64,000 nt of DNA from Branchiostoma floridae. Taxonomy: Eukaryota; Chordata; Leptocardii; Amphioxiformes; Branchiostomatidae. The position numbers and the translations under genes are program-made. Positions 10,329 to 20,305 of the stretch are shown here, piece after piece; positions within the stretch are counted from its first letter, which is position 1; each line of letters begins with the position of its first letter. Location: NCBI RefSeq assembly GCF_000003815.2, contig NC_049994.1:17845356-17909355 (forward strand), in the 5' to 3' direction. Below the pieces are notes generated by a model. It searched no databases. It saw nothing but the letters and a program-made list of their open reading frames with translations, and had not been told where the DNA came from.

Positions 10329-10779
10329 GACTTAACAATTTGAAAACTTCAATTATTAGTGTACAGGTATCATATATCTGTTGTCTTTCATGATAAGATT
10401 TGGGAAGCAAACGTGTATTAACTACCTAGAATTACAGTTTATTTACTTTGAATTACTTATACTTTTAGTCTAAGAATACAAATGGATAGTGGAGTTTGTG
10501 AAGTTTCTTTTTCCAAACAAGGATGATTTTTTCATTTATATGATAAACATATTGTGTGGAATTTTTGTGCAGAAAAGCAAAAAAAAAAAGTTGTACTTCC
10601 AGGAAATCTTATGTAATTTAAGTGTCTGTTTTATTGAGCCCATGAAACATTCCAGATCTGCAGTAACTGTTGTAATATGACACTTGGTTATACAGTCAAA
10701 CCTGCCCCAAAAGGCCTCTTAGGGGACCAATGATATCTGGCGTATATTGACATGTGCGTGGTCACTATGGTTTTTAGTC
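10329..10779. other. AT-rich sequence without recognised feature
   Basis: No exon or repeat was identified. The short ORF at 10489-10680 is Phe- and Lys-rich low-complexity translation and has no support. Confidence 0.4.
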
Positions 10780-11823
10780 ATGTTTGTGTGTTCTGATGGA
10801 TGTGTATGGATATTTTTATGGTCCCAAGCAAACATGGTAATTTTAGGTCCCCTAGTAGTAGCTTCAGGTACTGTAGCAATACAATGTTGACACCCGCTTC
10901 TTGAAAGTAGTATCGTGTTAGTAATAAATACATGTGTGTGGCATTTTACATTCTGATCTTGAAACATTGACTTACACTTACGCGCTTTTACTACTTAAGT
11001 TCTAGTAGCATTTCCACTGGTCAGGTCCTGATACCCAGTTGATTACTGTTAGTGTTACAAAGTAGATGAGCCATTGAACTGCAGTACACTAGTGCCCCCT
11101 AGTGACTAGCCAAAGAACTGCATGCAGATTTCTACCATACTGTATTCATTACAATAAATAAATGCATTTATCCTTTGTATGTTTCAGAAGAAAACATAAG
11201 ATATAGGAGAGGGAGAGAAAGGAGGGGAATGGTTTATTGTATTTAAAACCAGTTGCAGTGCAAATATCTGAATTGTGGTTTCTTACAATTGTTGGAAGGT
11301 TGAAAGCACTAGTAACATAAAAGCTTGATCAGTTTCAAAAATGCCTTCATTTATAATACAAAATAATGTAGATAGACAAATTCAGAAAAAATAAATAAAG
11401 AATAGTATTTTGCTTTATCACATCACCATCTTTTAAGAGCAAACAAACACAACATGACCAGTACCTGCAAAGCTCTTTAGTTACTTAATAATCAATCATT
11501 AGTTTTGGGTTAAACCAACCCACACCTCAGTCAAGGGGTGTCTTATTTATCTGGCACCTTGCAGACATGTAGATAGTGCTTTAGGTCTACATTCTTGTAG
11601 AAATACAAATTAAAGCTTTTAGTTTTACCTATATATTTAAAGTTTTCAACAAGCTACCTAGAAGTGGAACAAAACAAACATGAAATAGTACATTAAGTCA
11701 TTAAATTGGCCTCAGGCTTTAGTGAATAAGTTTGTCCCAAATTGAAAAGCAAACATGTTCCACTAGACTTTGGCTTCAGCTTCGCTGCCACACATTAAGT
11801 AGAAAAAGTTCATTTGTTGTATC
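10780..11823 (+). repeat. Duplicated upstream region of TRIM-NHL copy 2
   Basis: About 10780-11150 (with AGTGCCCCCTAGTGACTAG) and about 11430-11640 (with CCTCAGTCAAGGGGTGTCT) are repeated upstream of copy 3 at 17310-17680 and 17905-18110. Copies 2 and 3 are therefore products of a tandem duplication with a period of about 6.5 kb (11824 to 18296). Confidence 0.75.
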
Positions 11824-13704
11824 ATGGGGTCTGCGGCATCTAGTCTAAAGAGAGAAGTTCATGAAGAACTGTCCTGCAGCATCTGCCTGGAGCTGTTCAC
11901 CAGGCCCAAGGTGCTGCCCTGTCAGCACACCTTCTGTCAGGACTGTCTACGGGACCTTGCAGAGGTTCGAGTACCCCTACAATGCCCAAATTGTCGTCAG
12001 CAGGTCAGGCTGCCACCCCAGGGGGTCGCAGGTTTGCCGGACAACCGCATAGTGGCCAACATGATTGAGAAACTCCAAAAACAGGAAAATCACTTAGAAG
12101 AAACAAGGGAACAACCCCAGTCTGATAACAGGTGCAGCTTTCACCCCACAGAGGAAGTCAAGCTCTACTGTAAACAGTGTAACGTGCCAGTTTGTATTGA
12201 GTGTTGTGAAGAGGGCCATGATGGACATCCTACTACAGGTCTCAAAAAAGCTGCACAGGAGAAGCGTTCTACGGTCCAGGCCTTGATCAACGAGGGAAGG
12301 AACATAATGGAAAATTACTTAACCTTCCTTAAAAGTCTAAGGCAAGAAGAGGAAGCCCTGGTTGAAAAGAAACAGCAGAGAGACAACAGCATCATTCAGG
12401 CCTACAACCAAATGGTGCAAAAACTCACAGAGAGAAAAGACCTTCTCTTGTCTGAATCACAGCGAAGTCACAGAGAGAACTTGGAGAAAATACAGACAGA
12501 AAGTGACAGAGTGTTGGCAGATGTTAATGAACTGTCTGCTGCCTGTGATCGAGCAGAACAAGAACTGCAGCAAGGATGGGTTGAGATTCTCAGTCAGCAA
12601 ACAGCTTTGACAGAGATGGTAGGAAAGTACAGAGGAAAAGCAGCACTAACTCTTATACAAACCCAGCCTGCTATCTTTCAGCCCACAGATACCCCAGTGC
12701 CAGTATTGGGATGCATGACGGTCCAGTCTCTCCCATTTGCACAAATCCCTGCAGCACCTGCACCAATCCCAACAGCATCTGCACCAATCCCAGCAGCACC
12801 TGCATCTAGTAAAGATGCAGCAGGGGGCAGGGATCATCACTATGGCAACCAAAGACAACAGGAGCATCAGCCTCAGAATGTGACATTTGGTGGAAGGGGA
12901 TCAGGAGCAGGACAGTTCAATGGTCCATATGGTGTTACAGTGTCAGATGAAGGGGAGATATTTGTAGCTGACAAGGGGAACCAGAGAATCCAAGTCTTCA
13001 CCCTGCAGGGAACGTTTGTGAGACAGTTCCCAACAGTTGTATCAGGTGAACAGAAGATGGTCCCCCGTGATGTGGCCATGGACGGGGTGGGGAGCCTGTG
13101 GGTGGTAGGGAGGACATATCAGGATGCTGAGCTTGCTGTGCAGTACAACAAACATGGCAGGGTGCTGAGAGAGTTTGACCTACAGAAGACAGGGTGGATG
13201 AGAGGAGTTGCCGTGGACGCCAGGAGGAACCACATCCTCATCACACAAACCACAGGAGATGGGGACAACCCACATGGTAAAGTTTTGGTGTTCAGGCGAG
13301 ATGGGACACTTGTGAGAACTGTGGGTCAGCAACAGGGGATGAAGTACCCATGGTACATCACTGTGGATGGGGAAGGGAACATACTTGTGGCAGACTGGGA
13401 CAATCACTGTGTCTATGTGTACAACGTGGATGGACAGTTTCTGTTCCAGTTTGGAGGTGAGGGAAGTGGTGAAGGTCAGCTGAAGCATCCCCTTGGCATC
13501 TGTACTGATAGGGCAGGAAACATCATTGTGGTAGACTATGACTGGGGAAACAGCCGTGTGGAGATGTTTGACAAGACAGGAAAATTCCTCAAACACATCG
13601 CTACAGACATGGAGGGGCCAAGGGCTGTTGCCATGGCACCACAGGGACAGCTGGTAGTAACTGATGATAAAGAGCTTCAAGTCAGCATATTCCAGAGCTT
13701 CTGA
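11824..13704 (+). CDS. TRIM-NHL protein, copy 2 (predicted RING E3 ubiquitin ligase)
   Basis: An intact single-exon gene of 626 residues. It begins MGSAASSLK, an N-myristoylation-like start. RING Cys/His spacing is the same as in copy 1, followed by a B-box (CSFHPTEEVKLYC..C..C..C..H..H), a coiled coil at about 140-270, and a linker with PIPAAPAPIPTASAPIP repeats. Six NHL-like blades run from about residue 350, with clean DGEGNILVAD and FGGEGSGEGQL motifs, so this copy is the best preserved NHL propeller of the four. The family role is ubiquitin ligation with an NHL partner-binding surface; the substrate is unknown. Confidence 0.94.
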   Translation: MGSAASSLKREVHEELSCSICLELFTRPKVLPCQHTFCQDCLRDLAEVRVPLQCPNCRQQVRLPPQGVAGLPDNRIVANMIEKLQKQENHLEETREQPQSDNRCSFHPTEEVKLYCKQCNVPVCIECCEEGHDGHPTTGLKKAAQEKRSTVQALINEGRNIMENYLTFLKSLRQEEEALVEKKQQRDNSIIQAYNQMVQKLTERKDLLLSESQRSHRENLEKIQTESDRVLADVNELSAACDRAEQELQQGWVEILSQQTALTEMVGKYRGKAALTLIQTQPAIFQPTDTPVPVLGCMTVQSLPFAQIPAAPAPIPTASAPIPAAPASSKDAAGGRDHHYGNQRQQEHQPQNVTFGGRGSGAGQFNGPYGVTVSDEGEIFVADKGNQRIQVFTLQGTFVRQFPTVVSGEQKMVPRDVAMDGVGSLWVVGRTYQDAELAVQYNKHGRVLREFDLQKTGWMRGVAVDARRNHILITQTTGDGDNPHGKVLVFRRDGTLVRTVGQQQGMKYPWYITVDGEGNILVADWDNHCVYVYNVDGQFLFQFGGEGSGEGQLKHPLGICTDRAGNIIVVDYDWGNSRVEMFDKTGKFLKHIATDMEGPRAVAMAPQGQLVVTDDKELQVSIFQSF

Positions 13705-13941
13705 ATCTCAGTGAGGTGATTAACAGCCTTAGTCAATCTATTATAGACTATCATTATCAACTTGAAAAACTGGAATTATTATGGCCTCACTTGCTTTCAT
13801 TACACTTGTACAAGTCCCGTACAAGTCCTGCAAAATGAGATTTTGAAAAAGCCTTATGGCTATGCTACAGGAAATAAGACAATTGGAAAGGAGAAAGCTC
13901 TTTTAAGGAATGAGTAATGAACTAATATAATATATAATTAA
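13705..13941. other. Short spacer after TRIM copy 2
   Basis: No polyadenylation AATAAA was seen immediately after the stop codon. The sequence is AT-rich and ends in TAA (13939-13941), the left target duplication of the next transposon. Confidence 0.5.
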
Positions 13942-16382
13942 GGCCATACCAATTTAATTTGTTGGTTCTCGGATTTTTTCATGAAAAATATGAAGCGACA
14001 GGGCGAAAAAAAAAAAAAAAAAAAAAACTTCTCTGATGGCAAAGCCATTGCTGAATCTGGCCATGGGGGCTCTCGTATCATACTCACTGAGACACTAACG
14101 GTACAGTAAGTGCTACCGGTACATACATTGCTATTTTCGTATGTCATTTTCACGATAATTGATTTTATTGATTTCTTTCAGTTTACCGAATTGTACTAAA
14201 ACATTAGAATTATGGTTATTGATAAAAGGTGACATTGTAATTATGAATTTTATATGTACCATCCTGGTTTGATTCAATTGGAAACAACAGTCTGAAAATG
14301 CAGTCTTCATTTTTGTCTTTTATTCATGGAGGTCAAAAACAAAGTGTCCATCTTACAGTAACTGAAACTTATCAACAAACCCCAAGGGGAACTCAAAATA
14401 ATTTAATATTTGCTCTGCTTGACAAGAATTCCCAGTCTTACTGCAACTCTGTGCTACCTACTTTGTCAAAATTCTACTCTTTAAAAGTCAAAAACCCCTG
14501 TGAACTTACTACTAATTACTAGTACTTTGGGTGTATATGAACAAGCCCCAATTTGGCCAAGGGAACTCATATTTTTCTGTTGGCTAAATACTTCGAAATA
14601 ATTTTTGGTTTGTCCATCAAATATCAAGGAAATTATATTTCATCAAACCAAGGAGGTTGAAAGAGGGAAAGGAGTCGGCTCATAATTTGTCCCTTTTCAA
14701 CCATCTTCGACTCACTTGTGAAAAAAACATTAACATTGGGGTGCGAATTGGTCTTGATTTACATACACCCAGCCGACTATCGGCATTGTTTTCATTGTTC
14801 ACTCTATTATAAATGACAACAGCATGAATGATGGCCGGGCAACAAGAACAATAGAGTAACTTTGGGGAAGATTTTCAAAAGTTGAGAGTTGTAGATAGAA
14901 GAACAGCAACAACGCTCTTTGCTTTATTATTATATTATAAAGATGCCGATAGCACGGAAATCAAGCAAGCCCCAAGACGGAGGATCTCCGACGCACGACA
15001 GGCTTGAAACTTGCAGTCAAACAAGCGGGACTGTTGCATTATGTTTTCAAGCCTACGAATACGGTGGCTGGCTAAATGAGATGGAAGGAATCATGATAAA
15101 GTCTGTGATAAAAACATCCCAGAAAAATTATTAACTCTTTCTGGAAAATAATTCAAAAATAAGAATTTATCTAGAGGCATGTTGTCCAGCTTGTCGAGAA
15201 AACTAGCCTCTCAAAATTCGCCTCGCAAGGAGATTTATTTGATGCCCCAACTTCACCCTTTGCACCAGACCATCCATGGAGACCTTATCAAGCTCAACTT
15301 TGATACAGAAAAAGAAGGCTAAGACCCCAGGAAAAATCGTAAGTGCCCACCGCCAAAAAATACATGAATGGAACGACAAAGACCTGTATAATACGTAAAA
15401 ACCTCAAGTTTATTTTGGAAAAGTGCTATATGTTTGTAATAAGAACATAAATCTATACATATTTCTCCATATTTCTAAGGCCAAAAAAATGACATAAGTC
15501 CAAAGAAATGGCTGTAAACAAACCCATGTTCGTCGTAGAAAGGAAAACAAACTATCGCCATGATCGCCATGTTGTTTTCTTTCGAATGCCGATTTCTGCG
15601 CAGCTCTACTGCGCAATCCAAATAAGGAAATTGTCGGAAACCGAAGGGGCTTCGACTTCTAATCGGGCCGGCCTCGGTCCCTGCCGCTGCCCTGACGTCA
15701 TGACTGGCTCATTATGCAGCTTTTATGGGGAGTCAAACATGGTTACAAAGGACTGCCGCCGGCCACCCTGAACAATGGGACATAGCAGGGTTTAACAGGG
15801 CAAAACAAAGGCCGCGGCAAGGTGCTAATTATGAGCCGACTCCTTTCCTTTAACCTCCTTGATCAAACCCACCTGCACATCGTTTGGGCCCTCGATGCAT
15901 ATATGTTAATTATGTGACAGAAGAAGAAGAAGACATGTTTTCATAAATAAATTTTGTCTGTTGGCCAAGAAGTTTCTTCTGACTTCTGTCCCCGGTTAAA
16001 AACTGTACACACCACAAAAAATGTGGCTTTCCTGGATCCACAGACATGGTATTTTCTTCTCCTGCTACTGCACTACCTTCTACTACACTTCTTCAAGCTC
16101 CAATTCTACTCTATTTGTACTCAAAATTATCCGACTCCGGTACTCCTTCCACTTCTATTTTTCTGGTGGCGCCATTTTGATTTTAAGAATGATGCTTCTG
16201 ATTGGCTAATCTCCGTCACATGATCACCTAGGTCACAACTTCAAAGAGAGACACCTATCGACTTATTGAAAAACTGCAGCCTTCAGATAGCCTGGGGAGA
16301 AATTTTTTTTTTTTTTTTTTTTTGGTTTTGCGATTTTTTGAAGCGGCGATTCCGAGAACCAACGAATTAAATTGGTGTGGCC
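13942..16382. mobile_element. Harbinger-type DNA transposon, non-autonomous, 2.4 kb
   Basis: The left end GGCCATACCAATTTAATT and the inverse of the right end GGCCACACCAATTTAATT match over 31 bp with two differences, continuing through GTTGGTTCTCGG. TAA at 13939-13941 and 16383-16385 is a 3-bp target duplication typical of PIF/Harbinger. Just inside each end lie A-rich (about 14007-14027) and T-rich (about 16302-16323) runs. No transposase or Myb-like protein is recognisable in the ORFs. A second transposon (14650-15861) is inserted inside it. Confidence 0.8.
14650..15861. mobile_element. Nested hAT-like non-autonomous transposon
   Basis: The ends AAGGAGGTTGAAAG..GGAAAGGAGTCGGCTC and the inverse at 15826-15861 match over about 38 bp with small indels. 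ATCAAACC at 14642-14649 and 15862-15869 is an 8-bp target duplication, the size used by hAT transposases. The interior of about 1.1 kb has no recognisable transposase. It interrupts the Harbinger-type element, so it is the younger insertion. Confidence 0.72.
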
Positions 16383-16385
16383 TAA

Positions 16386-17091
16386 TAGTAATAATATTAT
16401 TTATGATGTGTTAATTTTTTTGTTCAAAACCTTTGTACCTTTAGCATGTTTTAGAAAGTAAGGTTTAAGGGTCTGTGCTATCTGTATCCAAACAGTATTA
16501 TGCAGAATAGGAATCATTCTCTTAAATTCCTTAAGTTTGTGTAATTATATATATTAACATGTTACATATTTGTAATATGTTTGCAAACAATAACCAGTGG
16601 CAAGGTAAAATTGTTTCTTTCATGCTTTCAGTGTCCTGTAATATTTAATGTAAATGCAACAATATAGATAGTGTAGTTATAGTAGATACAGCAGTTACTT
16701 TAGCCAGCATAATGACCTTTTTCTGCTAGTCACAAAATATACAGGTCCTATTTTCAGGATTAAATTTGATTAGAAAAAAACTTTTAGTGTAGCAAACCAG
16801 ATTGTTTCTAATGTTTGTGGGATTGTTTTTTGCTGTTTTCACGGGTACATCACAAAATTAATGGTCACCGGGTCCATGGGTTGTTCTTAAATGTGATTTT
16901 AAAAAATCAGGGCCCAGTTGTGCCCCAAAATAGCCTGGTAAATAGAGGGTGTCTCACAGGGCCAAGTAAAGTCATGCCCGAAAGTGCAGATAAGCAGCAA
17001 ACTACCTTTAACTAGTTAAAGTTTATTAGTAAGTTGCCTGTGCATCTGTAACAAATGTTTAGTGTGTACGATGCCCAACTCTATTTTAATA
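16386..17091. other. AT-rich sequence without recognised feature
   Basis: No exon, RNA gene or inverted-repeat element was identified here. Confidence 0.4.
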
Positions 17092-17178
17092 TGTAGGCTT
17101 TGGGGGATCAAACTCACAACCTACCGAATGCAAGGAAAACACTCTGCCCACTTGGCCATTGCACGATTGCAAACTGTC
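17092..17178 (-). repeat. tRNA-derived SINE head fragment
   Basis: Reverse-complemented, the segment reads GCAATGGCCAAGTGGGCAG, then CCTTGCATTCGGTAGG, then GAGTTTGATCCCC. It matches the tRNA-like head of the SINE at 63054 but has a degraded B box and no body, so it is a truncated relic rather than a tRNA gene. Confidence 0.6.
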
Positions 17179-17309
17179 ATCAAACCATATCATAAACTGG
17201 TTACTGTCTAATGTGGATCCAGTTACCGTGGCAACCCAAAATTGTTACATATGGGAAGTATCTTTTTGACAGGAGGTACTGTTTGGTTGTGTGTGTGTGT
17301 TTGCACCAT

Positions 17310-18295
17310 AGATTCTCCTTGTGGATTCTTGTTGGTTTTGAGGTCCTGAAAATGATAGTAATTTTGAAGGTCCCCTAGCTGTAGTTTCAGGTATTACAGT
17401 CACTTACAATACAGATTGACACCCCTTTCCTGTGAGTAGAGTAGTACAATACATGTGTGTGTTGCGGCATTTTACATTCTGACCTTGAAACATTGACTTA
17501 CACTTACATCGTGATTCTATAGTTCTTGCAGCATCTCCCCTGGTCAGCCTCTGATTCTCTATATCTGTTGATTGTTACAAAATGGATGATCCATTAAACT
17601 GCAGTACACTAGTGCCCCCTAATGACTAAGCAAATAACTGCATGCAGATTTCAACCATACTGTATTTGTTAGTTCGTTATTTTTTGTATATTTGAGAAGA
17701 AAACATTAGATATGAGGGAGGGAGTTACAGACAGAGAGAGAGGTGGACTGGTTTATTGTATTTAAAACCAATTGCAGCACAATTGTTAGAAGGCTGAAAG
17801 CACTATAACATAATATGAGCTTGATCAGCAAAAATGCCTTCAATAATAAATAGACTAATTCAGAAAAAAAGAAGTAAAGAAGAGTATTGCTTTATCACAT
17901 CACCATATTTTAAGAGCAAACAAACACAGCATGACCAGTACCTGCAAAGGTGTTTAGTTACTTAATATCAATCATTACTTTTGGGTCAAACCAACTCACA
18001 CCTCAGTCAAGGGGTGTCTAAATTTTATATGGCAACTTGCAGACAAGCAGAAAGTGCTTTAGACCTACATTCCTATAGAAATGAAAATTAAAGTTTTTAG
18101 CTATTTGTTTTCAGTTTCTAACAACCTGCCTAGGAGTAGAATAAAACAAACATGAAATAGTTCATTAAGTTATTAAGTAATGGTCTCAGGCATTAGTCCA
18201 TCCCAAAAACAAACATGCTCCTCTAGACTTTGACTTCAGCTGTGGCTACCACATCTACATTGTACATAAGTAGGAAAAGTATACTTTTTTGTATC
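17310..18295 (+). repeat. Duplicated upstream region of TRIM-NHL copy 3
   Basis: The region is collinear with 10780-11823, including AGTGCCCCCTAATGACTAAG near 17611 and CCTCAGTCAAGGGGTGTCT near 18001. Small indels separate the two. It probably contains the promoter, but no core element was assigned. Confidence 0.75.
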
Positions 18296-20305
18296 ATGGG
18301 GTCTGCACCATCCAGGTCGAAATTGAAGAGAGAAGTTCATGAAGAACTGTCCTGCAGCATCTGCCTGGAGCTGTTCACCAGGCCCAAGGTGCTGCCCTGT
18401 CAGCACACCTTCTGTCAGGACTGTCTACGGGACCACGCAGAGGTCCGAGTACCCTTGCAGTGCCCAAACTGTCGTCAGCAGGTCAGGCTGCCACCCCAGG
18501 GGGTCACAGGTTTGCCAGACAGTCACATAGTGGCCAACATGATTGAGAAACTCCGAAAACAGGAAAAACATCTAGAGGAAACAAGAGAGCAAATCCAGTC
18601 TGGAAACAGGTGCAGCTTTCACCCCACAGAGGAAGTCAAGCTCTGCTGTAAACAGTGTAACATGCCAGTTTGTAGTGAGTGTTGTGAAGAAGGCCATGAT
18701 GGACATCCGACCACAGGCCTTAAAAAGGCTACACAGGAAAGAAGATTGACAGTCCAGGCCTTGATTAATGAGGGGACGAACATCATGGAAAATTACTTAA
18801 GCTTCCTCAAAGGTCTGGGGGAAAAAGAGACAACCCTGAATGAAAAGAAACAGCAGACAGACAACAGCATCATTCAGGCTTACAACCAAATGGTGCAGAA
18901 ACTCACAGAGAGAAAAGACCACCTCTTGTCTAAATCGGGGGAAAACCACATGGAAAACCTGGACAGAATACAGACTGAAAGAGACAGAGTATTGGCAGAT
19001 GTCAATGAACTGTCAGCTGCCTGTGATCAAGCAGAGCAAGAACTGCAGCAGGGATGGGTCGAGATTCTCAGTCAGCAAACTGCTTTGACAGAGGTGGTAG
19101 GAAAGTACAGAGAAAAAGCAGCACCGACTCCTGTACAAACCCAGCCTGCTGTCTTTCAGCCCACAGACACCCCAGTGCCTGTATTGGGACATGTGAGGGT
19201 CCAGTCTCTCCCATCTGCATCAATCCCAGCAGTACCTGCACCAATCACGGCAGAACCTGCACCAATCACAGCAGAACCTGCACCAATCACAGTAGAACCT
19301 GCACCAATCACAGCAGAACCTGCACCAATCACAGCAGCACCTGCATCTAGTAATGATGCAGCAAGGGGCACAGGTCATCACCATGGTAACCAAACACATC
19401 AGCCACAGAAAGTAACATTTGGTGAAAGTGGATCAGGAACAGGACAGTTTTCGTATCCAGTTGGTGTTACTGTGTCAGATGAAGGGGAGATCTTTGTGGC
19501 AGACAGGGAGAACCAGAGAATCCAAGTCTTCACCCTGCAAGGAACATTTGTGAGACAGTTCTCGACAGTCGTGTCAGGTCATCATCATCATATCTTGCCG
19601 CTCCAAGTCCCAATCCAACAGCGGGCCACGTCGTTGGCCGCCCTCAGATCACTGTCAGGTGAGAAGAAAATATACCCAGATGATGTGGCCATGGATGGAG
19701 AGGGGAACCTGTGGGTGGTGGGGAGGACACGCTTTGCTGCTTATTTTGCTGTGCAGTACAACAAACTGGGTGAGGAGCTGAGGAAGTTTGCTCTACAGAA
19801 AACAGGGTGGTACAAAGGAGTTGCCGTGGACACCAGGAGGAACCACATCCTCATCACACAAGCCACAGGAGACGGGGAAAACAATTTAGTTTTGGTGTTC
19901 AAGCCAGATGGGACACTTGTGAGAACTGTGGGTCAGCAGCAGGGGACGATGCATCCATGTTATATCACTGTGGATGGGGAAGGGAACATTCTTGTTTCAG
20001 ACATGAGAAATAACTGTGTCTTTGTGTACAACAAGGACGGACAGTTTCTGTTCCAGTTTGGAGGTTTGGGAAGTGGTGAAGGTCAGCTGGACTGGCCCCA
20101 TGGCATCTGTACAGACAGGGCAGGTAACATCATCGTGGTGGACTGGGGAAACAGGCGTGTGGAGATGTTTGACAAGACAGGGAAATTCCTCAAACACATC
20201 ACTACAGACATGAGGAAGCCATGGGCTGTTACCATGGCAACACAGAGACAGCTGGTCGTTACCAATAGGGAAAAGAAGAGTGTCAGCATAATTCAGAACT
20301 TCTGA
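18296..20305 (+). CDS. TRIM-NHL protein, copy 3, with coding minisatellite and 81-bp insertion
   Basis: 669 residues from the conserved MGSAPSRSK start; the frame is open upstream to a TTG at 18230, but paralogues start here. RING, B-box (with CCKQC in place of YCKQC), coiled coil and NHL repeats are all present. Two things are peculiar. The linker between coiled coil and NHL is expanded by five 7-residue PAPITAE-like units (19238-19342). The first NHL blade is interrupted after VVSG by 27 extra residues starting HHHHILPL (19578-19658); this insert begins with GT, ends with AG and is flanked by TGTCAGGT direct repeats, so it may be an intron. Splicing it out would give the VVSGEKK seen in paralogues. 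Confidence 0.92.
   Translation: MGSAPSRSKLKREVHEELSCSICLELFTRPKVLPCQHTFCQDCLRDHAEVRVPLQCPNCRQQVRLPPQGVTGLPDSHIVANMIEKLRKQEKHLEETREQIQSGNRCSFHPTEEVKLCCKQCNMPVCSECCEEGHDGHPTTGLKKATQERRLTVQALINEGTNIMENYLSFLKGLGEKETTLNEKKQQTDNSIIQAYNQMVQKLTERKDHLLSKSGENHMENLDRIQTERDRVLADVNELSAACDQAEQELQQGWVEILSQQTALTEVVGKYREKAAPTPVQTQPAVFQPTDTPVPVLGHVRVQSLPSASIPAVPAPITAEPAPITAEPAPITVEPAPITAEPAPITAAPASSNDAARGTGHHHGNQTHQPQKVTFGESGSGTGQFSYPVGVTVSDEGEIFVADRENQRIQVFTLQGTFVRQFSTVVSGHHHHILPLQVPIQQRATSLAALRSLSGEKKIYPDDVAMDGEGNLWVVGRTRFAAYFAVQYNKLGEELRKFALQKTGWYKGVAVDTRRNHILITQATGDGENNLVLVFKPDGTLVRTVGQQQGTMHPCYITVDGEGNILVSDMRNNCVFVYNKDGQFLFQFGGLGSGEGQLDWPHGICTDRAGNIIVVDWGNRRVEMFDKTGKFLKHITTDMRKPWAVTMATQRQLVVTNREKKSVSIIQNF
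19238..19342 (+). repeat. Coding minisatellite, five 21-bp units
   Basis: Five head-to-tail copies of GCACCAATCACAGCAGAACC plus T encode APITAEP-type heptapeptides. Copy 2 has a related but shorter PIPAA / PIPTA series and copies 1 and 4 have little or none, so linker length varies between paralogues. Confidence 0.9.
19578..19658 (+). other. 81-bp in-frame insertion, possible new intron
   Basis: It is absent from the other three TRIM copies. The flanking repeat TGTCAGGT occurs at 19572-19579 and 19653-19660. Removing GT..AG from 19578 to 19658 restores VVSGEKK exactly and keeps frame. If retained it adds 27 residues rich in His and hydrophobics to the first NHL blade. Confidence 0.65.
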
